This document shows positions 29,631-37,772 of a stretch of 64,000 bases of DNA, piece after piece; within the stretch, counting starts at the first letter, position 1, and every line of letters begins with the position of its first letter. The notes under the pieces are model-generated. The model was not told where the DNA came from. It ran no database searches and saw only the letters and a program-made list of their open reading frames with translations. The position numbers and the translations under genes were made by a program. This stretch comes from Pseudazoarcus pumilus (GTDB lineage: Bacteria; Pseudomonadota; Gammaproteobacteria; Burkholderiales; Rhodocyclaceae), in the NCBI RefSeq assembly GCF_002872475.1, contig NZ_CP025682.1, forward strand, positions 1,116,001 to 1,180,000, in the 5' to 3' direction.

Positions 29631-29985
29631 TCAGGCATCTTCGTGCCTGTAACGAACGCCAGGGGGTTTCATGGCCGCTCCTTCCGAGAGGGGCTGGACG
29701 AGACTTTGGTAGAGAGTCAGCCAGCCGGCCTTTTCGAGGGAGACGAATGCGGGCAACGCGTCGTGGCGGGCAGTCAAGATCTCGTCGGCAAGGTCGATGC
29801 TCAGACGGTGGGCGAGCAGGTCGATGGTGATGGGGTCACCGTCACGCACCAGCGCGAGTGGGCCGCAGCCGGCTGCCTCGGGCGTGACTTGGCCATCGGT
29901 CAGGCTCCGGTTCAGGCCGGAGAACTGGCCGGCGGTGATCACCGCCATGTCGTAGCCGAGACCGGCGCCGTTGACTGCGGCGACG
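29631..29985 (-). pseudogene. C-terminal remnant of an IlvD/Edd-family dehydratase
   Basis: About 115 codons remain of a protein whose relatives are about 570-600 residues. The remnant reads GAGLGYDMAVITAGQFSGLNRSL, then TPEAAGCGPLALVRDGDPITIDL, a close match to the C-terminal signature of dihydroxy-acid/sugar-acid dehydratases (canonical ITDGRFSG and SPEAAEGGPIALVRDGD). The end LYQSLVQPLSEGAAMKP suggests a sugar-acid or branched-acid dehydratase and not the biosynthetic IlvD. No start or Fe-S cysteines remain. It is joined directly to the broken FAD oxidoreductase, so a deletion has removed the end of one gene and the start of the other. Confidence 0.75.
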
Positions 29986-30687
29986 AACCGTAGCCGGCGG
30001 ATACGGCCTTTTCCAGGCAGGCGCGCAGTTTGTCTCGGTCGAGGCGCTGTGCCACTGCGTTATCGAAGCGGCCGAAGCGGAGCATCGTCGTGGGAGACTG
30101 CAGTTACTCGAGCGACATTTCTATGCTGGCGCCGGCGAGAGTGGCGACGCCACCGTCGCCGGTGGCGTCGATCACGGTCGATGCGAGGCAGGCCATCGCC
30201 AGTTCTTGCCTTCGAAAACCACGCCGCAGATGCGGCTGTCGTCACGCACGACACCAACCGCGAGACAGTGGTAGACGAGTTCTACTCCGGCGGCTTCGGC
30301 CATTTCGTTGGCAACCAGTTTCAGCGTTATCGGGTCGTACAGCACTGAGGCGGTCCACAACCAGCGTCTTGGTGGCAGCGCGCCTCCGCGTTCTCGAAGG
30401 CGGTCCACCGTTTCGTGGGCAAGGCCCAGCACGATCGGAATAACCTCATCCTCGGTAACGGTGAAGAAGCCGCAGATGCTGTCCAGCGTGACGGTGGTCA
30501 GCGTGCCGCCGAGAAAGCCGTAGCGTTCGACCGGCATCACCTTGGCGCCGTTGCGGGCGGCCGAGATCGCTGCGGCAATCCCGGCCGAACCGCCTCCGAC
30601 CACCAGCACGTCTACTTAGGCCTGCACGCCGGTCTTGCGGGCGGGTTCGGTTACGGTCTTCATCCTGGCCTGACGTCGCTTAGTCAT
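29986..30687 (-). pseudogene. Broken FAD-dependent oxidoreductase, N-terminal part
   Basis: The original ATG at 30687 overlaps the stop of the flavoprotein gene upstream (ATGA), but an in-frame TAA lies at 30616-30618, just before VDVLVVGGGSAGIAAAISAARNGAKV, the dinucleotide-binding loop of FAD oxidoreductases. The frame then shifts near 30195: VIDATGDGGVATLAGASIEM, a conserved FAD-enzyme motif, is in another frame. A second TAA follows at 30104-30106, before recognisable SPTTMLRFGRFD. The sequence stops near 29990 at the junction with the dehydratase remnant. Downstream re-initiation could still give a short non-functional product. It was presumably a dehydrogenase acting in the same pathway as the operon. 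Confidence 0.8.
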
Positions 30688-32288
30688 GGCTTTTCAGGCA
30701 CGATGACGCCCGGATTCATGATTCCGTTCGTATCCACTGTGCGTTTGGATGCGGCAAATGCGAGGCCGAACAGGTCCGGACGCTGGCGCTGGTACCACGG
30801 CATGTGCAACCGCCCGACCGCGTGGTGGTGGGTGATGGTGCCGCCGCAGGAATCGACCGCGTCGGCCGCGGCATGTTTGATTTCCAGGCACTGCTCGTAC
30901 ATGCGGTCGCGGTCCGGCAGGCAGTGGAAGGTGAAGTACGGAGCAGGGCCGTTCGGATAGATGTGGGTGAAGCGGCAGGTGACCGTGCCCGGTCGGCCGG
31001 TGACCCGCACGATCGCCCGGGAGACGGTGTCGATGACGGTTTCATGCAGCTGGCGGAAGCCACTCCACGGCACTGCGGTCTCGAAGGTCTCGCGGCAAAT
31101 GCCGCGCGCGATCATGTGTTCGCGATAGTACGGGCCGCGGATGAACGCGTTGCGCCACAGGCCTGACACGGTATTGTTGGCGCCTGATCCTTCGGACTGG
31201 TCGAGTACCTCACCGCCGTGGTCGCGGCAGATTTCCAGCGCAAGCTGCTGCTCGCTGTCGACCGGGTAGCGCGGGCTTTCGAAGCCGAGTACTAGAATTG
31301 GTTTTCCGCCGTCGTATGATTTCGTGAGTTGAGCTTCCAGCGCGTCGACGAGGCGGCAGTTCGTCGGATCGAGGCCGGACTGCGAGATTGCACGCACCGC
31401 CGCGACGCCACTATGAAAGTCGGGAAAGGTCACGGTAGCGCCGACCTTGTAGCGCGGCCGTTCGAGTAGACGGATCCAGCTTTCGGTGATGATGCCTGTC
31501 GAACCTTCGGTACCCATCACGAAACGATCCGGCGACGGACCCGCGCCTGAAGCCGGGAGACGGCGTGACTCCCACGGCCCGGCAGGCGTGAGCATGCGGA
31601 TGCTTTCGACATAGTCGTCGATGTAGGTAGCGCCGCTTGCGAAGTGGCCGGCCGCGCGCGTAGCGATCCAGCCGCCCAGCGTCGACATTTCGAAACTCTG
31701 CGGGAAAAACCGCAACGTAAGGCCGTGTTCTTTGAGCTTGCGTTCGAGGTCAGGCCCGTAAATGCCGGCCTGGACGCGCGCCGAGCGCGATTCTCGGTCT
31801 ACCTCGAGAATTTCGTTGAGATACCACATGTCGATCGTCACGACACCGGTATAGTCGCCTTTGATTTCCGGATTTACCCCGCCGACCACGCTTGAGCCGC
31901 CGCCAAACGGGATTACTGCTGCGCGGATTTCGTCGCACCAGTCGAGCAACGCGACCAAGTCGGCTTCATTGCGCGGGTAGGCGACAACATCGGGTGCGTG
32001 CGCGAAGTCGCGCTTGAACATGCGCGCGCCGTCGAGGAACGAGCGGCCGTAGCTGTGCAGTGCGCGTTCGTATTTGTCCTGGCGGCAGAGCGGGGCGAGA
32101 CTCGTCGGAATGTTGCGGATGCGCGGCGGTTGCAACTCGATCTCGTCGAGTTTCGGCGGGTCGATCACGTCGAACCGGTCGATGCCGAACTGTTCGGCCC
32201 AGGTCGATTCGACCAAGCGGATTTCCTCGGGAGTGGCGGACTGGTCTTCAAAGCCCCAGGCGTAGAATTTGCGTCGACGTTCAGTCAT
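30684..32288 (-). CDS. FAD-linked oxidase, alkyldihydroxyacetonephosphate synthase-like
   Basis: A 534-residue vanillyl-alcohol-oxidase-fold flavoprotein. The FAD-binding half contains VIPFGGGSSVVGGV and LGGWIATRAAGHFASGATYIDD. The C-terminal half contains ETAVPWS and THHHAVGRLHMPW, the His triplet and following Gly typical of alkyl-DHAP synthases and related bacterial proteins. In bacteria such proteins also act as 2-hydroxyacid dehydrogenases, so the reaction is uncertain. It starts four bases after the TRAP permease stop and is coupled to the broken FAD oxidoreductase behind it. The operon context suggests oxidation of the imported substrate, not ether-lipid synthesis. Confidence 0.8.
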   Translation of the reverse strand: MTERRRKFYAWGFEDQSATPEEIRLVESTWAEQFGIDRFDVIDPPKLDEIELQPPRIRNIPTSLAPLCRQDKYERALHSYGRSFLDGARMFKRDFAHAPDVVAYPRNEADLVALLDWCDEIRAAVIPFGGGSSVVGGVNPEIKGDYTGVVTIDMWYLNEILEVDRESRSARVQAGIYGPDLERKLKEHGLTLRFFPQSFEMSTLGGWIATRAAGHFASGATYIDDYVESIRMLTPAGPWESRRLPASGAGPSPDRFVMGTEGSTGIITESWIRLLERPRYKVGATVTFPDFHSGVAAVRAISQSGLDPTNCRLVDALEAQLTKSYDGGKPILVLGFESPRYPVDSEQQLALEICRDHGGEVLDQSEGSGANNTVSGLWRNAFIRGPYYREHMIARGICRETFETAVPWSGFRQLHETVIDTVSRAIVRVTGRPGTVTCRFTHIYPNGPAPYFTFHCLPDRDRMYEQCLEIKHAAADAVDSCGGTITHHHAVGRLHMPWYQRQRPDLFGLAFAASKRTVDTNGIMNPGVIVPEKP

Positions 32289-32292
32289 GGTG

Positions 32293-34209
32293 TTACTCCT
32301 TGGTTACAGGGTTGGTTGCGACAATTTCCCGCTTGGGATTGCGGGCATGAAGTACGACCACCAGCGCGAACAGCACGGCGCCGGCCAAGTCGGTTTGCCA
32401 GCCGCCGATCAGCAGTAGGATCGCCGCGCTGGCGGCGATTGCGCGCTCGACGACATTGAGCTTGCGTGTGCCGTAGCCCTGCACCGCGAGCGCGAGTGAG
32501 ACAATGCCGACCACGGCGGTGAGCAGCCCGATGACGGTGGTTTCCCAGTCGCCGCGGAACAGCAGTGCGGGGTGATAGACGAACACGAAAGGGACGATGT
32601 ATACCGCCGCCCCGAGCTTCATCGACGTCCAGCCAGCGCGCTGCATCGGGCAGTCGGCGATCGTCGCGGCGGCGTACGAGGCCAGCGCGACTGGCGGCGT
32701 GATCGCCGAAATAATCGCGTAGTAGAAGACGAACATGTGGGCGGCGAGCGGATCGACGCCGACCCGCACCAGCGCCGGCGCGCCGAACAGCGCCACGATC
32801 ATGTAAGCGGCCGAGGTCGGCAGACCCATGCCGAGGATGATGCAGGCCGCCATCACCAGCAGCAGCGTCGGGAACAGGTGGCCACCGGTCAGCGCGAGCA
32901 GCAGCGACGTGAAACGCAGCCCCAGCCCGCTCAGCTCGATCGTGCCGACGACCAGCGCGGCGATGAACAGTGCCGCCGCGACCGGCGCGATGCGGCGTGC
33001 GCCAAGCTCGAAAGCGTCGACTACGCCGGTGAAATTGAACCGGGTGTGCACCCGTACCTGGGCGAGGATGATCGTCGTGACCACGCCGACATAGGCGGCG
33101 AAGAACGGCGTGCGACGGTCGACCAGCATCAGCACTACCACGACCAGCACCAAAAGCATGTGGATGTGCAGCCAAATGTCCTTGCGCGCCTTGCGCACGA
33201 GGTCAGCGGACATCGCCGGCAGGTTGTAGCGGATCGCCTCCAGATGCACCATCACGAAGATCGCGAACAGGAACAGGAAGGCCGGCAGGATCGCGGCGAT
33301 CGCGACGTCGAGATACTGCAGCCGGGTGAAGTCGGCGATCAGGAATGCGGCCGACCCCATGATTGGCGGTACGAGTTGGCCGCTCGACGAGGCCACCGCT
33401 TCTACGGCTGCCGCGACGTTCGGGCGAAATCCGGTGCGCTTCATCAGCGGGATCGTGAAGGTGCCGGTGGCATAGACGTTGGCGACCGCGGCGCCGGAAA
33501 TGCTGCCGAACAGCCCGCTTGCCATGATCGCGGCCTTGCCTGGCCCGCCGCGGAACCTTCCCATCAGGCCCGAGGCGAGGTTCATGAACAGGTCGCCGCC
33601 TCGCGCTTGGTCGAGCATCGCGCCGAGCAGCACGAACATCAGCACGTAGGTCGCCGAGATGCCGGTGATCGATCCGTAAAGCCCCGAAGTCGTCATGAAC
33701 AGGTGGTCGATCAGCCGTTCCGGGCTGATCGCGGTTTGATTCAACGGACCCGGAAAATACGGACCGAACAGCGCATGCACGAGGAAGAATCCGAGCAGGA
33801 TCACCATGGTGTTGCCGACGGCGCGGCGACAGGCTTCCATCACCAGAGCGATCGCGAGCGCGCCCATTGTCCAGTCGAGCGCTTCCAGACCGGCGACGTA
33901 TGGATAGCGGGTGACGATGCGCTCGTAATCGATGTAGATGTACAGCGCCGGTAGCCATGCCAGTGCGAACAGAGCCCAGTCGTACCAAGGTGCTTCGCGC
34001 GGTTCTCCCTGTCTACCAGCGCGCAGCGCGTAGGTGAGAAAGATAAGACTGGTGTACATCGCGACGTGCGTCGGTCTGAACATCATTACTTCCGGTGCGC
34101 CGAACTGCGCGGCGTACAGGTGATAGAGGATGATCCCGACGCAGTACCAGCGCAGGAGGAGTGCTGTCCAGCGCGCGCCGTCGCGCTGGCCTCCGACCGA
34201 AATACTCAT
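32293..34209 (-). CDS. TRAP transporter fused permease (DctQM type, TAXI class)
   Basis: A 638-residue permease with both TRAP membrane subunits in one chain: about four N-terminal helices of the small DctQ-like part, then the large DctM domain from about residue 120. DctM landmarks are SGSISGAAVANVYATGTFTIPLMKR-like sequence, VASSSGQLVPPIMGSAAFLIA, ILGMGLPTSAAYMIVAL and ISAITPPVALASYAAA. Fused permeases pair with TAXI-type binding proteins, and one is encoded immediately upstream. It imports an organic acid or similar solute using the Na+ or H+ gradient. GC is visibly lower than in the flanks. Confidence 0.92.
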   Translation of the reverse strand: MSISVGGQRDGARWTALLLRWYCVGIILYHLYAAQFGAPEVMMFRPTHVAMYTSLIFLTYALRAGRQGEPREAPWYDWALFALAWLPALYIYIDYERIVTRYPYVAGLEALDWTMGALAIALVMEACRRAVGNTMVILLGFFLVHALFGPYFPGPLNQTAISPERLIDHLFMTTSGLYGSITGISATYVLMFVLLGAMLDQARGGDLFMNLASGLMGRFRGGPGKAAIMASGLFGSISGAAVANVYATGTFTIPLMKRTGFRPNVAAAVEAVASSSGQLVPPIMGSAAFLIADFTRLQYLDVAIAAILPAFLFLFAIFVMVHLEAIRYNLPAMSADLVRKARKDIWLHIHMLLVLVVVVLMLVDRRTPFFAAYVGVVTTIILAQVRVHTRFNFTGVVDAFELGARRIAPVAAALFIAALVVGTIELSGLGLRFTSLLLALTGGHLFPTLLLVMAACIILGMGLPTSAAYMIVALFGAPALVRVGVDPLAAHMFVFYYAIISAITPPVALASYAAATIADCPMQRAGWTSMKLGAAVYIVPFVFVYHPALLFRGDWETTVIGLLTAVVGIVSLALAVQGYGTRKLNVVERAIAASAAILLLIGGWQTDLAGAVLFALVVVLHARNPKREIVATNPVTKE

Positions 34210-34244
34210 ATTGATGCTCTCCCGGGTTGTTGAGACGCGCTGCT

Positions 34245-34293
34245 AAACGTGGCTCCGCAGGCGGACGGCTTTTCTTTCCGCCTGCGGTACGTT
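34245..34293 (-). other. Hairpin between binding-protein and permease genes
   Basis: CCGCAGGCGGA (34255-34265) pairs perfectly with TCCGCCTGCGG (34277-34287), with outer AAACGT/ACGTTT extending the stem. There is no T run, so it is more likely an mRNA-stabilising or partial-termination structure that raises the yield of the binding protein over the permease. Confidence 0.6.
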
Positions 34294-34301
34294 TCGGGTG
34301 C

Positions 34302-35300
34302 TTAGTTGAGCGTACCGACTTCGCGGAAGTAGCGTTCCGCGCCGGGGTGTAGCGGGATCGGGAAGCCTTGAGCTCCCTTCTGTACGTCGAGGTCCCGGAA
34401 CAGCGGATGTGCCTCGACCAGCCGTGCCTTGTTCTCGAACATCAACTTGACCATTGCGTAAACCAGTTCCTCCGGCGTGTCCTTGTGTGCGAATACGACG
34501 TTGTGCTGGGAGATGGTCGGAATGTCCTCGTCCTGATTGCGATAGCTGCCCGCTGGAATGATCGTGGGCGAGTAACCGTACTTGTCGGCCAGTTCATCGA
34601 TCGTCGTCTGGCTGAGCGGCAGTAGCTTGACGTCGCGCGCGAGAGTGAGATCCACGAAGGTCGGGTTGCGGATGATGTCGTCGTTGACGAAAGCGTCGAT
34701 ATGGCCGTCCTTCATCCGGTCCATCGCTTCGCTATAGGCCGAGTGGCTGACCGCGCCGCCCCAGCCGCGAATGTCGCCGTAGCCGGCGCCATGGGCCGTG
34801 AGCGCGCGACTGGCGGCAAGCTCGCCACCGGTCCCGCGGGTGCCGGTGTCGATCCGCAGGCGCAACTGCTTTTCTCCCAGTTCCTTGAGGCTATCGGCCG
34901 GTACTTCAGCGAGAAAGAAGGGATGCAGCACGTTTGTCATGTTCAGGTTGGCCACTGCGCGCAGGTCCGTCATCGGCGTCTCGTATGGGGCCGCGCCGCT
35001 ATACGCGGCATGAAGAGTGGTCGTGTAGCCCATCGCTATCCCGACCTTCTTGCTTTGGACCGAGATGGGGTTGGCGACGCCGCCGCCGGGCACGATGTTG
35101 TAGCGCAGGCCTCCGATATGGTCCTTGTACAGGTCGAACAGCGCGGTCGAGATGATGTACCACGAGCCTCCGGTGGAGCCGGCGGCGATGGTCTGCTCCG
35201 GAATGTCCAGATTGAACGGTTTTTCGCTCGCATGCAGGGGCGCGCCCAGGGTGAAGGCGAGCAGGGCGGATGCGGCCCATGACGTGGTCTTTTTGAGCAT
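34302..35300 (-). CDS. TAXI-family TRAP transporter solute-binding protein
   Basis: A 332-residue periplasmic binding protein with a signal peptide (LKKTTSWAASALLAFTLGAPLHA). The TAXI fold begins TIAAGSTGGSWYIISTALFDLYK, the hallmark of the family, followed by PGGGVANPISVQSKKVGIAMGYT. Length matches the family. It delivers its ligand to the fused TRAP permease encoded downstream. Known TAXI ligands are few (glutamate-like and other carboxylates), so the substrate is not predictable. Confidence 0.92.
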   Translation of the reverse strand: MLKKTTSWAASALLAFTLGAPLHASEKPFNLDIPEQTIAAGSTGGSWYIISTALFDLYKDHIGGLRYNIVPGGGVANPISVQSKKVGIAMGYTTTLHAAYSGAAPYETPMTDLRAVANLNMTNVLHPFFLAEVPADSLKELGEKQLRLRIDTGTRGTGGELAASRALTAHGAGYGDIRGWGGAVSHSAYSEAMDRMKDGHIDAFVNDDIIRNPTFVDLTLARDVKLLPLSQTTIDELADKYGYSPTIIPAGSYRNQDEDIPTISQHNVVFAHKDTPEELVYAMVKLMFENKARLVEAHPLFRDLDVQKGAQGFPIPLHPGAERYFREVGTLN

Positions 35301-35390
35301 GATGGGTGTCTCCTAAGATTATGAAGTTGTAACTATCTGTGCTGCCTTACTGCGGTGAAGCGGGATGCGGGCGGCAGCTGCTCGCATCCC

Positions 35391-36248
35391 TCAGTACGGA
35401 ACGGTGCCGGTCACGGTCAGGCGATACAGTGTTCGGTGCTGTTCCGGCGTATAGCCACCGCTGGCGGAATGCATCGAGCAACGGTTGTCCCAGATGACGA
35501 CGTCGCCGACAGACCAGTGATGGCGGTACTGGAATTCAGGGTTGGTCGCATGCACGAACAGTTCTGCGAGAAGGGCCTCGCTGTCATCCTTCTCCATACC
35601 GACGATGCGCATCGTGAAGCCGGGATTAACGTAGAGGGCCTTGCGGCCGGTTTCCGGATGGGTCCGTACGACCGGATGGACGACTTCCGGAGTGCATTGA
35701 AATTGTGCGTCGGTCAGCTTCGCGCGGACCTTGTTCTTGTCGATCATGCGGTTGTGGCGCCAAGCATAGCTATGTATCGCCGTCAGGCCGTCGATCCGGG
35801 CCTTTGTGGCGTCGGGCAGCGTTTCGTAGGCCCGATACATGTCGACGAATAGCGTGTCACCGCCGGTTTCGGGGACTTCGAGAGCGTAGAGGGCGGTCGC
35901 CAGTGCCGGCACGGCCATGTACGACAGGTCCGAATGCCAGTACGCGCCGCCGTCCGATATGCCCCGTGGCTTGCCGTTCTCGACGACGTTCGACAGCACG
36001 ATGATTTCGGCGTGTGCGGGATGGTGGTACTGGCTCAGGACGTGAGGTTCGAGTTCGCCGAACTGGCGGCCAAATGCGATGAAGTCCCGTGTCTCAAGCT
36101 GCTGCGCAGGAATGCAGAGTACGATCGAATCGAGCAGTGCCTGGTGGATTGCGGCACGTTCTGCGTCCTTGAGCGGTGCGGACAGGTCTACACCGGTAAG
36201 GCTCCCTCCGATGGTGTTGCCTGATCGTTTGAAACTGATCTGAGACAT
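35391..36248 (-). CDS. TauD/TfdA-family Fe(II)/2-oxoglutarate dioxygenase
   Basis: A 285-residue dioxygenase. The iron ligands are seen as WHSD (HxD) in AYWHSDLSYMAVPA and the distal His in NRCSMHSASGGY, with the 2-oxoglutarate Arg in HRTLYRLTV. Relatives hydroxylate taurine, aryloxyalkanoates, alkyl sulfates or similar acids to release the acid part. ATG 36248 is chosen because AAGGAG lies six bases upstream; the open frame continues 11 codons further without support. It is first gene of the TRAP operon and divergent from the LysR gene. It may act on the imported compound; which one is unknown. Confidence 0.88.
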   Translation of the reverse strand: MSQISFKRSGNTIGGSLTGVDLSAPLKDAERAAIHQALLDSIVLCIPAQQLETRDFIAFGRQFGELEPHVLSQYHHPAHAEIIVLSNVVENGKPRGISDGGAYWHSDLSYMAVPALATALYALEVPETGGDTLFVDMYRAYETLPDATKARIDGLTAIHSYAWRHNRMIDKNKVRAKLTDAQFQCTPEVVHPVVRTHPETGRKALYVNPGFTMRIVGMEKDDSEALLAELFVHATNPEFQYRHHWSVGDVVIWDNRCSMHSASGGYTPEQHRTLYRLTVTGTVPY

Positions 36249-36356
36249 GCGCTTCTCCTTGGGCATGTTTCGTTTCGTCAAGCGGATCGGGCGGTGCCGG
36301 TACAGCTACAGTGGCGTTTTCCGCTTGAGGCGTACGATCTCAGAGCGGGACTGGCG

Positions 36357-36386
36357 TTGACAAACGACTAATTCTTGCGCTATCAG
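36357..36386 (+). promoter_or_regulatory. Candidate promoter of the LysR gene in the divergent region
   Basis: A consensus TTGACA (36357-36362) with CTATCA or TATCAG 17-18 bases downstream. The same 177-base intergenic region must hold the leftward operon promoter. A short inverted repeat AAGT-N8-ACTT (36394-36409) could be part of a LysR site. Confidence 0.45.
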
Positions 36387-36425
36387 TGAGTTTAAGTTAA
36401 TCAATACTTGGCGGAATACGACGAT

Positions 36426-37313
36426 ATGGTGGTCCGGCTGCCTCCTCTCTATGCGTTGCGCACCTTCATGATTGCTGCACATAGCGCTAGCTTCGCCCGT
36501 GCAGCTGAAGAGCTGTGTGTCACGCCGGCGGCAATTAGCCGGGGGATCAAGTCACTTGAGGACTGCGTCGGTGTGCGCCTTTTCAACCGAACTCATCGCA
36601 GGGTTGAGTTGACCGCTGAGGGGCGGCGCTACTTCGAGGAGCTTGGCGACGTGTTCGAGCGCATGGCGCTAGCGACGCAGAACGTCACCGCACGGCAGTC
36701 GCACCGGGCGCTGCGCGTCTGCGCTTATCCCAGTTTCGTCATGAATTGGCTGATTCCGCGCTGGTGTACGTATGACAACCGTGCATTCGATGTTTATTTC
36801 CTGACCACGATGAGCCACGATGTTAATTTCGAGCATGGCGAGATTGACGCCGCCGTACTCAGCGACCGCGCTGATTACCCCGGCTGCCGGTCAGATTTGC
36901 TATTCACGGCGCATCTCATCCCTGTTTGCAGCCCGGCCTTGCTCGGCGGGGGCGCTCCGCTGCAAAAGATCAAAGACCTCGACCGTGTTGTGATGCTTCA
37001 TTCAGACACGCGTCCAAACGACTGGCAATACTGGCTTGCCGCGAACGCCGCCGAGGTACTGACTGATGAACGTGAGGGACTCCGCTTCGAGAGTTCAAAC
37101 TTGATGTACGAGGCGGCGAAGGCGGGCGTGGGGGTTGCCATCGGAATCCGTGAGGTCGTGCAACGTGACCTTGCTACAGGCTCGCTCGTCATTCCGTTCG
37201 GGCATGCCCGGTTCGCGCCGTGTCCCTATTACCTCATCTATCCCGATGACCGTGAACCTCATCCGGCCCTCGTTCCGTTTCGCAACTGGGTGATTGCGGA
37301 ATATCACCGCTGA
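36426..37313 (+). CDS. LysR-family transcriptional regulator (GcvA-like)
   Basis: A 295-residue regulator with an N-terminal winged helix-turn-helix (LPPLYALRTFMIAAHSASFARAAEELCVTPAAISRGIKSLED) and a LysR substrate-binding domain from about residue 95. The start LPPLxALRTF is typical of the GcvA subgroup. I use ATG 36426; a TTG six codons upstream is less likely. It is divergent from the dioxygenase gene, the classical arrangement for a LysR protein controlling the neighbouring operon in response to its substrate. Codon usage is less GC-rich than in the flanking genes. Confidence 0.9.
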   Translation: MVVRLPPLYALRTFMIAAHSASFARAAEELCVTPAAISRGIKSLEDCVGVRLFNRTHRRVELTAEGRRYFEELGDVFERMALATQNVTARQSHRALRVCAYPSFVMNWLIPRWCTYDNRAFDVYFLTTMSHDVNFEHGEIDAAVLSDRADYPGCRSDLLFTAHLIPVCSPALLGGGAPLQKIKDLDRVVMLHSDTRPNDWQYWLAANAAEVLTDEREGLRFESSNLMYEAAKAGVGVAIGIREVVQRDLATGSLVIPFGHARFAPCPYYLIYPDDREPHPALVPFRNWVIAEYHR

Positions 37314-37343
37314 GAGGATCAGCACCGCGAGGAATGAAGGCTT

Positions 37344-37385
37344 CGAGGACGGTCTGAACCGTGCCGAGACGCAGTTCGAATACGC
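37344..37385 (+). repeat. Direct repeat copy 2: fragment of pepN beyond the accessory block
   Basis: Forty-two bases matching pepN 29042-29083 at 40 positions and encoding the same EDGLNRAETQFEYA in the same orientation. It starts 31 bases after the LysR stop and has no pepN sequence on either side. It marks the right-hand edge of the block. Confidence 0.9.
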
Positions 37386-37395
37386 AGCGAGAGAC

Positions 37396-37428
37396 CTCAG
37401 GTGCGCGCCGCAGCGGCGCCTACCTGAG
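37396..37428. repeat. Symmetrical REP-like hairpin
   Basis: CTCAGGT-GC-GCGCCGC-A-GCGGCGC-CT-ACCTGAG: two nested perfect 7-bp stems separated by a 2-base mismatch, with a 1-base loop. There is no T run. It looks like a repetitive extragenic palindrome next to the pepN fragment. Confidence 0.55.
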
Positions 37429-37458
37429 CTACGGCGCTGCGAACCAACATCCGGCGCA

Positions 37459-37722
37459 ATGACCTTCGGTTATTTCGCCCTGCACGAGCTGGATAAGCTG
37501 GACGACACGATGAAGAAGGGTTTTGGAGAAATCCGCTGCAAGTTCTGCCAGACCTGGCAGCGGTCCGAGGTGCAGCACTACGACGAGGAAAGCTTCCTCG
37601 CGATCGCGCCGGGAACCGACGGGCAGGAATGCATCAATCCCTGGTGCCTGCAGTGGATCCCGGCCGACAACGACAATTTCCGCTGGCGTACGGTGGAGGT
37701 GCCGCCGCCGAAGAAGGGCTGA
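37459..37722 (+). CDS. Small hypothetical protein with a putative four-Cys zinc site
   Basis: An 87-residue protein that I do not recognise. Two Cys pairs, RCKFC and ECINPWC, about 34 residues apart, could bind a zinc ion like a ribbon domain. The rest is mixed charged and aromatic, and the tail is Pro/Lys rich (VEVPPPKKG). I use ATG 37459; Met-Lys-Lys later in the frame is a possible shorter start. Base composition is like the surrounding chromosome, unlike the block to its left. It is convergent with the chemoreceptor gene. Confidence 0.6.
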   Translation: MTFGYFALHELDKLDDTMKKGFGEIRCKFCQTWQRSEVQHYDEESFLAIAPGTDGQECINPWCLQWIPADNDNFRWRTVEVPPPKKG

Positions 37723-37772
37723 GGCCGCACGGGGTGGGAAGGCCCAAGGGCATTGCCCGGGATGCCCGCCGT

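Noticed and set aside
30684-32288. True ether-lipid alkyl-DHAP synthase
   Set aside because: The His triplet resembles that family, but the operon with a transporter and catabolic enzymes argues for oxidation of an imported acid; no acyl-DHAP partner genes are present.
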